From assembly GCA_013298805.1 (NCBI GenBank), contig JAAFIU010000007.1, forward strand, positions 1 to 50,919: a stretch of 50,919 nucleotides of DNA, written 5' to 3'. Of this stretch, positions 33,898 through 41,800 are shown one piece after another. The DNA is from Cytophagales bacterium (GTDB lineage Bacteria > Bacteroidota > Bacteroidia > Cytophagales > Spirosomataceae). The notes below the pieces were generated by a model that had not been told where the DNA came from, did no database searches, and saw only the letters and a program-made list of their open reading frames with translations. The translations under genes were made by a program, and so were the position numbers. Positions within the stretch are counted from its first letter, which is position 1. Every line of letters begins with the position of its first letter.

Positions 33898-34242
33898 AAT
33901 ATCACTAAAAATTACGGTAAAATGGAGTTGAGATTAGTCAAAATTAACACTAAATTCATAGCTAATAATATGCAAATAGCACTGAAAATTTACAGCAAAA
34001 TTGGACTAATAGTGACAACTAAAGAGGTACAAGAACACATTATTTTGTGCCAATGTATCATCCAAAATGCAATTGTGTTTTGAAATTAACTGTATTTATC
34101 AGATTTACTCTCAAAGGTGGAACAAAAGGAAGAAATTGAGGAGAAAAATTATCAGCCAACTTGTAAAGTTCTTTATCTATGATGCTTCCCCGGGAAAATA
34201 TCTTAGCCACGAAAAGGAATTGCACAGGGATAAAAAAGGGGT

Positions 34243-34767
34243 TTATTCCTTTAAAGTACCTTGAACAGATGAAGGCATGAGCGATTTTGAATTACTTAAT
34301 TTAAACTTTTCGATGTGTTCAATCAAACGGTATAATTCTACTAAGGCATCAAGATGATAACGCCAACGTAAAGGCTGATAATAAACCGAAGCGTAGGTCA
34401 ATCCAAAATGTTCTTCATAAAAGGTGGTGAAGAATTTAAACTGAAAAGGTGATTTTTCAATGTCTTTGTTGACTTCTTCAGTGATGAGTTGATGAAAGGA
34501 AGCAACAATCGCTTTCTTGTCTAAAGCATTGAGGTATTCCAAAACCATCTGGACTTCATCTATTTTCCAACGGCTCGCATTCTTGATTTTCTCATAGAAT
34601 GCCACATTGGTTAATTCTTGCGTAGTGGACAAACGCTCTTTTAAATAAAACATTAAATGCGTTTTTTTAACCCTATTTACTTTGAAATAAGTGAGTAAAT
34701 CCACCTGTAAGGTTGCCATGATTGCTCGGTACTTTTCAATCAATACTATCTTTTGATGCGTATTCAT
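34243..34767 (-). CDS. Hypothetical protein of 174 residues
   Basis: I do not recognise the family. It is a soluble, Lys/Glu-rich, mostly alpha-helical protein with no signal peptide or membrane segment. The start M-N-T-H-Q-K-I-V-L-I-E-K-Y-R-A-I-M is followed by K-K-T-H-L-M-F-Y-L-K-E-R-L and F-K-F-F-T-T-F-Y-E-E-H-F-G-L-T-Y-A-S-V-Y-Y. It stands alone between transposon debris and a non-coding stretch, so it could be accessory cargo. Codon use looks like its neighbours. The ORF is long and helical enough to be a real gene, but this is unproven. Confidence 0.6.
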   Translation of the reverse strand: MNTHQKIVLIEKYRAIMATLQVDLLTYFKVNRVKKTHLMFYLKERLSTTQELTNVAFYEKIKNASRWKIDEVQMVLEYLNALDKKAIVASFHQLITEEVNKDIEKSPFQFKFFTTFYEEHFGLTYASVYYQPLRWRYHLDALVELYRLIEHIEKFKLSNSKSLMPSSVQGTLKE

Positions 34768-35246
34768 CCCTGATGTTTTAAATTGCTATATCTATCTTTT
34801 TGCAAAATAACAACAATTTGTGATTTATAATATTGGTGAAGTTTATTTATTTCGGGTTTATCCCAAAAAATGTTTGATATGTTTGATATGTTTTATATTG
34901 TCTTGGTTTGGGAAACTATTTTATTAAATAAATTATCAAAGTACTTTAAAATAAAGGCCATGAGATAAATGAGGAAGACTTTGAATACATTTCTCCAGCA
35001 CCGTTTGAGCATATCAACCGATTTGGAAAGTAAATTTCAAAGCGGCAGCCGCTACGAATGAAATCAAATTGGAGGTTAATGGATTAAGGACTTTGAGAAA
35101 TCCAAGAAATGATACCATTAACTAACTGTTTCGTTTGAGAAGTTTAATTATCGACTATTTGTAATGAAAACATCATTAAGGTTGAATATACTTGCACAAT
35201 TCTTGAAAATACATTCATAATTATCACAAGTGGTCAGACAATTACA
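34768..35246. other. Non-coding stretch, nothing recognised
   Basis: AT-rich sequence without a credible ORF. A short direct repeat TTTGATATG occurs near 34871-34890. No promoter, RNA gene or element could be assigned before site C. Confidence 0.4.
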
Positions 35247-35315
35247 AATGTGTGAATAATGTAACTTTTTCTAAATATTTTGTAACACTTTTCAAGTATT
35301 TAATTCGCACCTTTG
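35247..35315 (+). promoter_or_regulatory. Shared regulon promoter, site C (before candidate small RNA)
   Basis: AATGTGTGAAT at 35247-35257; 14-mer GTGAATAATGTAAC at 35252-35265; second half-site ending TTGTAAC at 35286, exactly 21 bp on; 22-bp gap; ACCTTTG at 35309-35315. Predicted start of transcription near 35322. The nearest downstream gene starts 330 bp away, past a terminator. Confidence 0.78.
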
Positions 35316-35321
35316 TATCAT

Positions 35322-35517
35322 ACCGAATGAGAAAAAAATCAAAACTTCTTCATTCTTAGACATTTTAAAAATCTGTTTAATTGCTTTATGATATTTTGGA
35401 ATACGAGGAGAATCTTCCCTATTTCAAACCCTTAAAGATGAAAAATAAATTAGTGGTTAGGTGTTGCTTACATAGGGTAGTCTCTTAATATATCTTGAGA
35501 TTACCCTACTGTTTTTT
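35322..35517 (+). ncRNA. Candidate regulon small RNA or attenuated leader
   Basis: Between promoter site C and a terminator hairpin with a T-run lie about 195 nt without a substantial ORF. The only short frames are 10 codons from 35328 and 16 codons at 35438-35488. The latter starts M-K-N-K-L-V-V-R and its stop lies in the loop of the terminator hairpin, as in attenuator leader peptides. Either a free small RNA of about 195 nt or a leader controlling the genes from 35652 onward would fit. Transcription is not shown by sequence alone. Confidence 0.5.
35473..35517 (+). terminator. Intrinsic terminator or attenuator
   Basis: TAGGGTAGTCTC at 35473-35484 pairs with GAGATTACCCTA at 35497-35508 with one mismatch, loop of 12 nt, followed by CTG and six T residues (35512-35517). 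This is the clearest Rho-independent-type terminator in the plus-strand block. Confidence 0.78.
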
Positions 35518-35651
35518 CTAACCATTTCTGTTGCATTTCTTTCATTTCAAATCCAAACCACTTTCTCAAAAATGCGTCTTTCTTAACTTTCTATTTTGAG
35601 AGATAAGTTAAATAATCTCGGCATAACTCAAACTTGAATAAACTCACTACC

Positions 35652-35860
35652 ATGAAAACAATTGAAGAATTGAATCAAAAAATTTTGAACAAAACAATGG
35701 ATATGAAAAAAAAGTATCCAGAATTATCAAAATATATTGAAGAAATGCCAATCACGATTCCAAACCTTGAAAACCCTGAAATTACGCTCAAAATCTTCAA
35801 GAATATTATGATTCTTTGGACGAAATGTTGAAAAAGTACACATTAAACCATATTAAGTAA
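35652..35860 (+). pseudogene. Small acidic/helical protein, frameshifted
   Basis: From the ATG at 35652 the frame reads M-K-T-I-E-E-L-N-Q-K-I-L, then Y-P-E-L-S-K-Y-I-E-E-M-P-I-T-I-P and N-P-E-I-T-L-K, and stops at 35831 after an odd Trp/Cys tail. One more A in the A-run at 35790-35793 would restore N-L-Q-E-Y-Y-D-S-L-D-E-M-L-K-K-Y and a stop at 35858-35860 (about 69-70 residues). That continuation fits the rest much better and resembles small uncharacterised Bacteroidota proteins I recall. So this is a one-base deletion, either real or a sequencing error. The function is unknown. It precedes the stress-associated protein gene. Confidence 0.65.
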
Positions 35861-35949
35861 CTTTTTCGTCTAAGTTCAAAAGGATTAAGACTAAATTCAC
35901 CGAAGCGTCGGTCGCCATCTTATTATTTACAAGTTACCAAAATCAAATC

Positions 35950-36348
35950 ATGAAAATTTCAAAAAATTTAGGAATCTGGATGAATCATTCAGTAGCACAC
36001 CTTATGGCTTTGTCAGATGATTACATCGAAACCCTCATTATTGAACACGAACACAAGGATGCTACCATTCATAGAAATGAAAATGTACTACACAATATGG
36101 AGCAACATCAACAAGCAGAATTTTACAAGAAAATTGCCGAGGTAATTAAAAATTATCAAGACGTAATTCTGTTTGGGCCAACCGATGCGAAACTCGAATT
36201 GTCTAATATTTTGATTGCCGACCATCATTTTGATAAAATCAGTATCAATATTGAAAATGCGGATAAAATGACTGAAAACCAAGAACACGCCTTTGTAAAG
36301 GACTATTTTGCCACGCATTTGTATGCGGTAAATCATTCAAATGTGTGA
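35950..36348 (+). CDS. Small stress-associated protein (host-attachment/eRF1-like family, tentative)
   Basis: A 132-residue soluble protein. It starts N-L-G-I-W-M-N-H-S-V-A-H-L-M, has a central H-N-M-E-Q-H-Q-Q-A-E-F-Y-K-K-I-A-E-V-I-K and then D-V-I-L-F-G-P-T-D-A-K-L-E-L, and closes with K-M-T-E-N-Q-E-H-A-F-V-K-D-Y-F. This layout resembles small Bacteroidota proteins distantly related to the host-attachment or eRF1-domain fold; that relation is tentative. It sits inside the stress block. Its last codons and stop (AAT GTG TGA) are part of regulon site D for the next operon. Confidence 0.72.
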   Translation: MKISKNLGIWMNHSVAHLMALSDDYIETLIIEHEHKDATIHRNENVLHNMEQHQQAEFYKKIAEVIKNYQDVILFGPTDAKLELSNILIADHHFDKISINIENADKMTENQEHAFVKDYFATHLYAVNHSNV

Positions 36349-36408
36349 ATGTTGTAAACATTATCGTGAATAATATAACACTTTGAAATTTGATATTTAA
36401 CACCTTTG
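36340..36408 (+). promoter_or_regulatory. Shared regulon promoter, site D (before small basic protein-GH130-GT operon)
   Basis: AATGTGTGAAT at 36340-36350; 14-mer GTGAATGTTGTAAA at 36345-36358; second site GTGAATAATATAAC at 36366-36379, the best-preserved full second copy and exactly 21 bp on; 22-bp gap; ACCTTTG at 36402-36408. Predicted start near 36415, about 20 nt before the ATG at 36436. Confidence 0.8.
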
Positions 36409-36435
36409 TTAAGTAGATTCTAAACAAATATCAGG

Positions 36436-36570
36436 ATGTCGAAAGAAAAAGATAAACAGGAAAAAACGGGCAAAAAAGCCCCAGTATTGAGCCTCAAAGA
36501 AAAAAGAACTGCCAAAGCAACCAAACGTAGTGAGAAAAATGACGAAGGAAAATTTACGCCGAAGTCATAA
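36436..36570 (+). CDS. Small lysine-rich protein (44 residues)
   Basis: A short frame from ATG 36436 to TAA 36568-36570. It reads M-S-K-E-K-D-K-Q-E-K-T-G-K-K-A-P, then L-S-L-K-E-K-R-T-A-K-A-T-K-R and ends F-T-P-K-S. It is strongly basic, without hydrophobic core, likely disordered and possibly nucleic-acid-binding. Similar tiny Lys-rich proteins are common in Bacteroidota stress loci, as I recall. It is placed directly after regulon site D and 8 bp before the GH130 gene, so it is the first gene of that operon. Function unknown. Confidence 0.7.
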   Translation: MSKEKDKQEKTGKKAPVLSLKEKRTAKATKRSEKNDEGKFTPKS

Positions 36571-36578
36571 ATAAAATT

Positions 36579-37649
36579 ATGATAGATTTAAAAAGAGAAG
36601 GCGTTTTGCTCAACAAAACCATTCTTGATTTTGAAAATGAGGGGGTATTAAACCCTGCGGTAATAAAAATTGATAACGATGTTCACCTTTTTTATCGAGC
36701 CGTAAGCATAGGAAATCATTCAAGTATTGGGTATTGTAAATTGAATGGGCCACTTGAAGTTGTTGAACGTTTAGACAAACCGTTACTTTTTCCTGAGTTT
36801 GATTACGAATCGCAGGGTTTGGAAGACCCACGAATTGTAAAAATTGAAGACACTTTTTATTTGACTTATACCGCCTACGATGGGCTAAATGCTTTGGGAG
36901 CATTGGCAACTTCAAAGGATTTGAAAATTTGGGATAAAAAAGGACTTATCGTTCCGCTTTTAACTTATTCTGAATTTTCTTATCTCTCAGAAGGTAAAGG
37001 GAGTTTGAACGAGAAATATCTTAGATACAACGAACACGAACGAATTTTTGAAAATCACAGTAAAACAGCTTTATTGTGGGATAAAAATTTAATATTCTTC
37101 CCAAGGAAAATAGAGGGTAAATTCTATTTTATGCACCGTATAAAGCCTGATATTCAGATTGTTGTAGGTGTAGAAAAATTGGAAGAATTAACGCCAATAT
37201 TCTGGCAAAACTATTTTCTAAACTTTAAAGATTATATTGTATTGTCCCCAAAATACGACCATGAAGTTAGTTACATCGGTGGTGGTTGTCCGCCCATCGA
37301 AACTGCATTTGGCTGGTTATTGATTTATCACGGAGTACATGATAGCGTCAAAGGTTTTGTTTATTCTGCCTGTGCCGCCCTGCTTGATTTACAAAATCCT
37401 GCAAAAGAACTTTCACGCTTACCATATCCTTTATTCATACCCGAATACAGTTGGGAATTGAAGGGAGAAGTAAACAATGTTTGCTTTCCGACTGGTACTG
37501 CTTTGTTTGATGACACCTTTTATATCTACTACGGAGCCGCCGACGAACGCATTGCCGTAGTTTCAATGAGCCTATCTGAATTATTAAAAGAGCTATTGCT
37601 TAATATTAAAAATGATGAAAAACGAAATAATGTTAAACCACCACAATAA
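36579..37649 (+). CDS. GH130 family glycosidase/phosphorylase
   Basis: A 356-residue five-bladed beta-propeller type enzyme. It has N-P-A-V-I-K-I-D-N-D-V-H-L-F-Y-R-A near the start, G-L-E-D-P-R-I-V near residue 80, F-F-P-R-K-I, F-Y-F-M-H-R-I-K-P-D-I-Q-I and G-G-G-C-P-P-I-E-T-A-F-G-W-L-L-I-Y-H-G-V, all typical of GH130. Known GH130 members phosphorolyse or hydrolyse beta-mannosides; the sugar here is not determined. No signal peptide, so it is cytoplasmic. It overlaps the glycosyltransferase gene by 38 bp, pointing to coupled translation and a joint role in making and turning over an intracellular or surface glycan. Under site D control. Confidence 0.9.
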   Translation: MIDLKREGVLLNKTILDFENEGVLNPAVIKIDNDVHLFYRAVSIGNHSSIGYCKLNGPLEVVERLDKPLLFPEFDYESQGLEDPRIVKIEDTFYLTYTAYDGLNALGALATSKDLKIWDKKGLIVPLLTYSEFSYLSEGKGSLNEKYLRYNEHERIFENHSKTALLWDKNLIFFPRKIEGKFYFMHRIKPDIQIVVGVEKLEELTPIFWQNYFLNFKDYIVLSPKYDHEVSYIGGGCPPIETAFGWLLIYHGVHDSVKGFVYSACAALLDLQNPAKELSRLPYPLFIPEYSWELKGEVNNVCFPTGTALFDDTFYIYYGAADERIAVVSMSLSELLKELLLNIKNDEKRNNVKPPQ

Positions 37650-39969
37650 TGTATTGTTGGCTGAACCTCAAAGAGTTATATTAAATAAAAGAGAAGTTTT
37701 TACCGTAGCGGATGCTAAGCTTCCAGAGATTATTTTCATTACTTCCTACCCCCCCCGTGAATGTGGAATTGCCACTTACTCACAAGATTTAATTGAATCT
37801 TTACAAAATAAATTTAGTCATTCCTTTAGAATTAGTGTATGCCCGATTGAGTCAGAAAATGAACAACATCAATACAGTGCCGATGTAAAATATACACTCA
37901 ATATTGATAAACCAAAGTCATTTTCACGTTTAGCAGAAACCATCAATGAAGATGCTGAAATTGATATGGTGATGGTTCAGCACGAATTTGGTTTGTTCAG
38001 AAATAGAGAAAATGATTTTATCCAATTTCTGAATCTTCTCATCAAACCTGTCAGCCTTGTTTTTCATACAGTTCTGCCCGAACCCAATGCTTTCCTGAAA
38101 TTTAAGGTTCAACAAATTGCTGATGTTTGCGAGTCAATTGTAGTCATGACAAAATTTGCCAAAGAAATTCTCGTAAAAACATATAGTATTGAAAGTGAGA
38201 AAATTACGGTTATACCTCATGGAACGCATTTAGTACCGCATTCAGATAGAAAACTCTTGAAAGAGAAATATCAATTAGCAGGGAAAACCGTTTTTTCCAC
38301 TTTTGGTTTATTGAGTTCTGGAAAATGTATTGAAACAACTTTACAGGCTTTGCCCGCCATAATTGAAAATAATTCGGAAGTAATGTTTTTGATTATTGGC
38401 AAAACGCATCCGTCGGTTGTGAAAGAAGAAGGTGAAAAATACCGAGATTATTTAAAATCATTGGTTGACGAATTAAACCTCTCAAATCACGTTCAATTCG
38501 TCAACGAATTTTTACCATTACCAAAGCTTTTAGAATATTTGCAGTTATCTGATATTTACCTTTTCACATCAAAAGACCCAAATCAAGCTGTTAGTGGCAC
38601 TTTTTCTTATGCTATTAGTTGTGGTTGTGCCATTGTGTCAACGCCCATTCCGCACGCAAGGGAAGTTTTGAAAAATGATGCAGGTATCATTATTGACTTT
38701 GAAAATTCGATACAATTAGCCAATGCAGTCAATGCTTTGCTTAATGAAGAGGAGTTAAGAAACAAGGTCAGCATGAAAGGTTTGCATCGAATTGTTCCAT
38801 CGGCTTGGGAAAATGCAGCAATTGCTCACGCCATTCTATTTGAAAATATGAGCGAAGGAAAAATTTCTCTGAACTATAAAATCCCCGTTATTAATCTCGA
38901 CCATGTGAAGCGATTAACAACAGATTTTGCCATGATTCAATTTTCAATCATCAATCAGCCCGATATTGACTCAGGTTATACGTTGGATGATAACGCTCGG
39001 GCAATGGTGGCGATGTGCCAACATTACGAGCTTCACCAAGATGATGATGATTTGAATTATATCGACCTTTATCTCAATTTCATTGAATTTTGTCTTCAAC
39101 CCGAAGGTTATTTTTTGAATTACGTCGATGAAGAAAAGGAATTTACCGAACAGAATTATCAAACCAATCTTGCCGATTCAAACGGACGGGCTATTTGGGC
39201 ATTAGGGTTCTTGATTTCGCTATCGGATATTTTACCAGAACAGATTGTGAATAAAGCCCAAACGATTATGCAAAATGCGTTATCGAAGGTGCAAAACATT
39301 TACTCTACTCGTGCCATTGCCTTCATTATCAAGGGATTATATTATAGAAATTTAAAAAATCATGGTATTCAAGATGTGGCACTTATCAAAGAATTAGCCA
39401 ATCGTTTGGTACAAATGTACCGCCATGAATCGGATAAAAATTGGGCTTGGTTTGAAAGTTATCTGACCTACGGAAACAGTATTTTACCCGAAGCCATGTT
39501 GTGTGCATGGATGGCAACCGACGAAACTGTTTATAAAGAAATAGCCAAGTCATCATTTGATTTTTTATTGATGAAAATCTTCAAAGAAAATCGTATCAAA
39601 GTGATTTCAAATAAAGGATGGTCGCACAAAGGAGAAGATAATGACCAACACATATTGGGTGGAGAACAACCTATTGACATTGCTTACACCATTCTTGCTT
39701 TGGCAAAATTTCATGACGTTTTTAAAGATGAAGAATACAAAAACAAAATGAAAGTGGCTTTTGACTGGTTTCTGGGCAATAATCATATTCATCAAATCAT
39801 CTATAATCCTTGTACGGGTGGCTGTTACGATGGTTTGGAAGAAAGTTATATCAATCTAAATCAAGGAGCAGAATCGACCGTTAGTTATTTGATGGCGAGA
39901 CTCACTATTGAGAAAAAGTTTAAGTTAAAACGCAAAAGAACAACTAATAATGTGCTACAAAATGTGTGA
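37612..39969 (+). CDS. GT4 glycosyltransferase with C-terminal alpha-helical (toroid-like) domain
   Basis: A 785-residue two-part protein. Residues about 30-410 form a GT-B fold of the GT4 type: S-Y-P-P-R-E-C-G-I-A-T-Y-S near the start, V-M-V-Q-H-E-F-G, V-I-P-H-G-T, F-S-T-F-G-L-L-S-S-G-K, and a donor-site region with D-I-Y-L-F-T-S-K-D-P-N-Q-A-V-S-G-T-F-S-Y-A and S-T-P-I-P-H-A-R-E. Residues about 430-770 look like an all-helical barrel with Y-T-L-D-D-N-A-R-A, G-R-A-I-W-A-L-G-F and W-A-W-F-E-S-Y-L-T-Y-G-N, similar to glycosidase-like toroids. The sugar and acceptor are unknown. Its last two codons and stop (AAT GTG TGA) belong to regulon site E. Confidence 0.88.
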   Translation: MMKNEIMLNHHNNVLLAEPQRVILNKREVFTVADAKLPEIIFITSYPPRECGIATYSQDLIESLQNKFSHSFRISVCPIESENEQHQYSADVKYTLNIDKPKSFSRLAETINEDAEIDMVMVQHEFGLFRNRENDFIQFLNLLIKPVSLVFHTVLPEPNAFLKFKVQQIADVCESIVVMTKFAKEILVKTYSIESEKITVIPHGTHLVPHSDRKLLKEKYQLAGKTVFSTFGLLSSGKCIETTLQALPAIIENNSEVMFLIIGKTHPSVVKEEGEKYRDYLKSLVDELNLSNHVQFVNEFLPLPKLLEYLQLSDIYLFTSKDPNQAVSGTFSYAISCGCAIVSTPIPHAREVLKNDAGIIIDFENSIQLANAVNALLNEEELRNKVSMKGLHRIVPSAWENAAIAHAILFENMSEGKISLNYKIPVINLDHVKRLTTDFAMIQFSIINQPDIDSGYTLDDNARAMVAMCQHYELHQDDDDLNYIDLYLNFIEFCLQPEGYFLNYVDEEKEFTEQNYQTNLADSNGRAIWALGFLISLSDILPEQIVNKAQTIMQNALSKVQNIYSTRAIAFIIKGLYYRNLKNHGIQDVALIKELANRLVQMYRHESDKNWAWFESYLTYGNSILPEAMLCAWMATDETVYKEIAKSSFDFLLMKIFKENRIKVISNKGWSHKGEDNDQHILGGEQPIDIAYTILALAKFHDVFKDEEYKNKMKVAFDWFLGNNHIHQIIYNPCTGGCYDGLEESYINLNQGAESTVSYLMARLTIEKKFKLKRKRTTNNVLQNV

Positions 39970-40029
39970 ATAAAGTAAGTTTTTGCCAAAATTATATAAC
40001 ACAGAATCAGCACTTAGCAGTGACCTTTA
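39961..40029 (+). promoter_or_regulatory. Shared regulon promoter, site E (before lipoprotein-YtxH genes)
   Basis: AATGTGTGAAT at 39961-39971; 14-mer GTGAATAAAGTAAG at 39966-39979; second half-site ending ATATAAC at 40000, exactly 21 bp on; 22-bp gap; ACCTTTA at 40023-40029. Predicted start near 40036, about 34 nt before the ATG at 40070. Confidence 0.76.
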
Positions 40030-40069
40030 CACAGTAATAATTTCATTACGAATTAATCAAATCTATCTT

Positions 40070-40501
40070 ATGAAAAAAGTAATTAAGAGTTTATCGAAAA
40101 TTAGTTTAATGTTTTTTGTATTAATGATTGTATCATTTTCATGTACAAAGAAAATAGCATTTATGACTTCGCCCATTGTGCCTGCCGCCCGAGGTGATGT
40201 TCAAGTGAAAAAAGATAATAATAAAAACTATGTGATTGATGTTCATTTGTCTGAATTGGCAGAAGTTAGCCGACTTTCTCCACCCAAACAAACGTATGTC
40301 GTTTGGATAATTACAGAAGAAAACATTACCCGAAATATTGGACAAATTAACAGCAAAACGGGAATGTTATCCAAACAATTAAGAGCATCTTTCGAGACCG
40401 TTTCTTCATTCAAACCAATCAAAGTTTTTATTACGGCTGAAGATGATGCCAGTATTCTTGCACCATCGGGACAAATAATTCTAACAACAGATAGTTTTTA
40501 G
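40070..40501 (+). CDS. Putative lipoprotein
   Basis: From the ATG at 40070 a 143-residue product with a lipoprotein signal: M-K-K-V-I-K-S-L-S-K, a hydrophobic core, then V-S-F-S-C with the Cys as lipid anchor near residue 25. The mature part is a small beta-rich domain with Y-V-V-W-I-I-T-E-E-N, N-I-G-Q-I-N-S-K-T-G and V-F-I-T-A-E-D-D. The pattern resembles anti-sigma/extracellular beta domains of unknown function. The frame is open upstream to 39983 but that would delete the promoter spacing and the signal peptide. Start choice follows site E. Function unknown. Confidence 0.8.
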   Translation: MKKVIKSLSKISLMFFVLMIVSFSCTKKIAFMTSPIVPAARGDVQVKKDNNKNYVIDVHLSELAEVSRLSPPKQTYVVWIITEENITRNIGQINSKTGMLSKQLRASFETVSSFKPIKVFITAEDDASILAPSGQIILTTDSF

Positions 40502-40526
40502 AAAAACCATTACTTACAATAATATC

Positions 40527-40805
40527 ATGAAATCAGGAAAAATGTTTTTGGGAATCCTCGCAAGTTTTGCGGGAGGAGCAATATTGGGTATTCTACTTGC
40601 CCCAGAAAAAGGGTCAAGAACACGAAGAAATATCTTGGACTCTGGCGAAGATTACGCCGATGATTTAATGTATAAAATGGAGGCTCTTGTGAATGGATTA
40701 ACCAAAAAATACGACAGAGCAATACAAGAAGCAAGCCATTTTGTGACAGATGGGGTAAAGAAAAATGAATTTTTGAAGAGTTTTGAAAAAGATGGGAAAC
40801 AGTAA
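40527..40805 (+). CDS. YtxH domain protein
   Basis: A 92-residue protein with the YtxH hallmark: one N-terminal membrane segment with small residues (L-G-I-L-A-S-F-A-G-G-A-I-L-G-I-L-L-A-P-E-K-G-S-R-T-R-R), followed by a helical charged tail. YtxH proteins are induced by general stress in Bacillus; their molecular role is unknown. It lies 25 bp after the lipoprotein gene, so the two are likely one transcript from site E. A terminator-like hairpin follows. Confidence 0.88.
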   Translation: MKSGKMFLGILASFAGGAILGILLAPEKGSRTRRNILDSGEDYADDLMYKMEALVNGLTKKYDRAIQEASHFVTDGVKKNEFLKSFEKDGKQ

Positions 40806-40835
40806 ATTTCATCTTCGATAAGATTTTTAACTATG

Positions 40836-40886
40836 AAAATGCTTCCTGCATTCTGATATCATTTCGGAGTTTACGGGAAGCATTTT
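40836..40886 (+). terminator. Hairpin between YtxH and universal stress protein genes
   Basis: AAAATGCTTCC at 40836-40846 pairs perfectly with GGAAGCATTTT at 40876-40886, which is followed by ATTT. The loop is long (29 nt). Partial termination before the stress protein gene is likely. Confidence 0.65.
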
Positions 40887-40902
40887 ATTTAAAACCCAAA
40901 AT

Positions 40903-41736
40903 ATGAAAAAGATACTATTCCCAACCGATTTTAGTGATAATGCCCTTCATGCTTCGCTTTATGCTGCTATGTTGGCAAATCGCTTAGACGCCGAAATTGT
41001 AATACTTAATGTATATTCAATGCCTATTTTTACAGAATTTCAAGTTCCTTATAGCGATGAAAACTTTTATTTGTACGGAAAAAAAGAAGCTGAGGATAAT
41101 TTGAAAGAGTTTGTTACAAAATTTATTCAAAAAACCCATTTTTCAAAAAAACAAATAAATGAGTTGATTCGATATGGTGATACCGCCGATAATATAGTTG
41201 AGACTGCCAACAATATTCATGCAGATATGATTGTGATTGGAACGAAAGGGGCATCCAATATTCTGGATAAATGGCTTGGTACAAACGCTCAAAAAGTAAT
41301 GGAAAATGCTAAATGTCCCGTTTGGATAATTCCGAATGAAACAGAAATAAATTTTCCCAAAACTATCCTTTATGCGGCTGATTTTAAAGAAGATGAAGAG
41401 GATGCGATGAACAAAATTTTAACAATTGCTAAACCTTTGGAGGCAACTTGCAAGGTCATTCATATCCATGAATACGTAGAAATGAATATTAACCATGAAG
41501 TTCAACACATGGTAAGTAGTTTAGAAGATACGTTTGAAGATGACGATGTTACATTCAAAAATCTAAATCGTGGAGATGTAGTAAAAGGTCTTGAAACGTA
41601 TCTAAGTACAACAAAACCTGATGTTTTGGCAATGGCAATACATGAAAAATCCTTACTCAATAAAATATTTATTACCAGCGTTTCTGAGCATTTTGTTTAT
41701 GAAGGGAAACTGCCAATGCTTACATTTAGAAAGTAG
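40903..41736 (+). CDS. Universal stress protein with two UspA domains
   Basis: A 277-residue tandem UspA protein. The first domain (about 1-142) has K-I-L-F-P-T-D-F-S, D-M-I-V-I-G-T-K-G-A-S and a closing C-P-V-W-I-I-P. The G-T-K-G-A-S loop with following Gly fits the ATP-binding subtype. The second domain (about 150-277) has T-I-L-Y-A-A-D-F-K and ends L-P-M-L-T-F-R-K but its binding loop is degenerate. It is cytoplasmic and acts in stress survival through an unknown mechanism. It follows the YtxH gene after a hairpin; no copy of the regulon operator stands directly in front, so expression may come from read-through. Confidence 0.92.
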   Translation: MKKILFPTDFSDNALHASLYAAMLANRLDAEIVILNVYSMPIFTEFQVPYSDENFYLYGKKEAEDNLKEFVTKFIQKTHFSKKQINELIRYGDTADNIVETANNIHADMIVIGTKGASNILDKWLGTNAQKVMENAKCPVWIIPNETEINFPKTILYAADFKEDEEDAMNKILTIAKPLEATCKVIHIHEYVEMNINHEVQHMVSSLEDTFEDDDVTFKNLNRGDVVKGLETYLSTTKPDVLAMAIHEKSLLNKIFITSVSEHFVYEGKLPMLTFRK

Positions 41737-41800
41737 TCATTTGTCAACTTATTCAATTTTAGACGAATGAATGTATCGAAATTATATATTTTGGGGAAAA

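Noticed and set aside
34067-34264. 65-codon plus-strand ORF
   Set aside because: It overlaps the end of the 174-residue gene, has no recognisable features and lies in decayed sequence.
39983-40069. Upstream extension of the lipoprotein gene
   Set aside because: It would start inside the regulon promoter and would bury the lipoprotein signal peptide.
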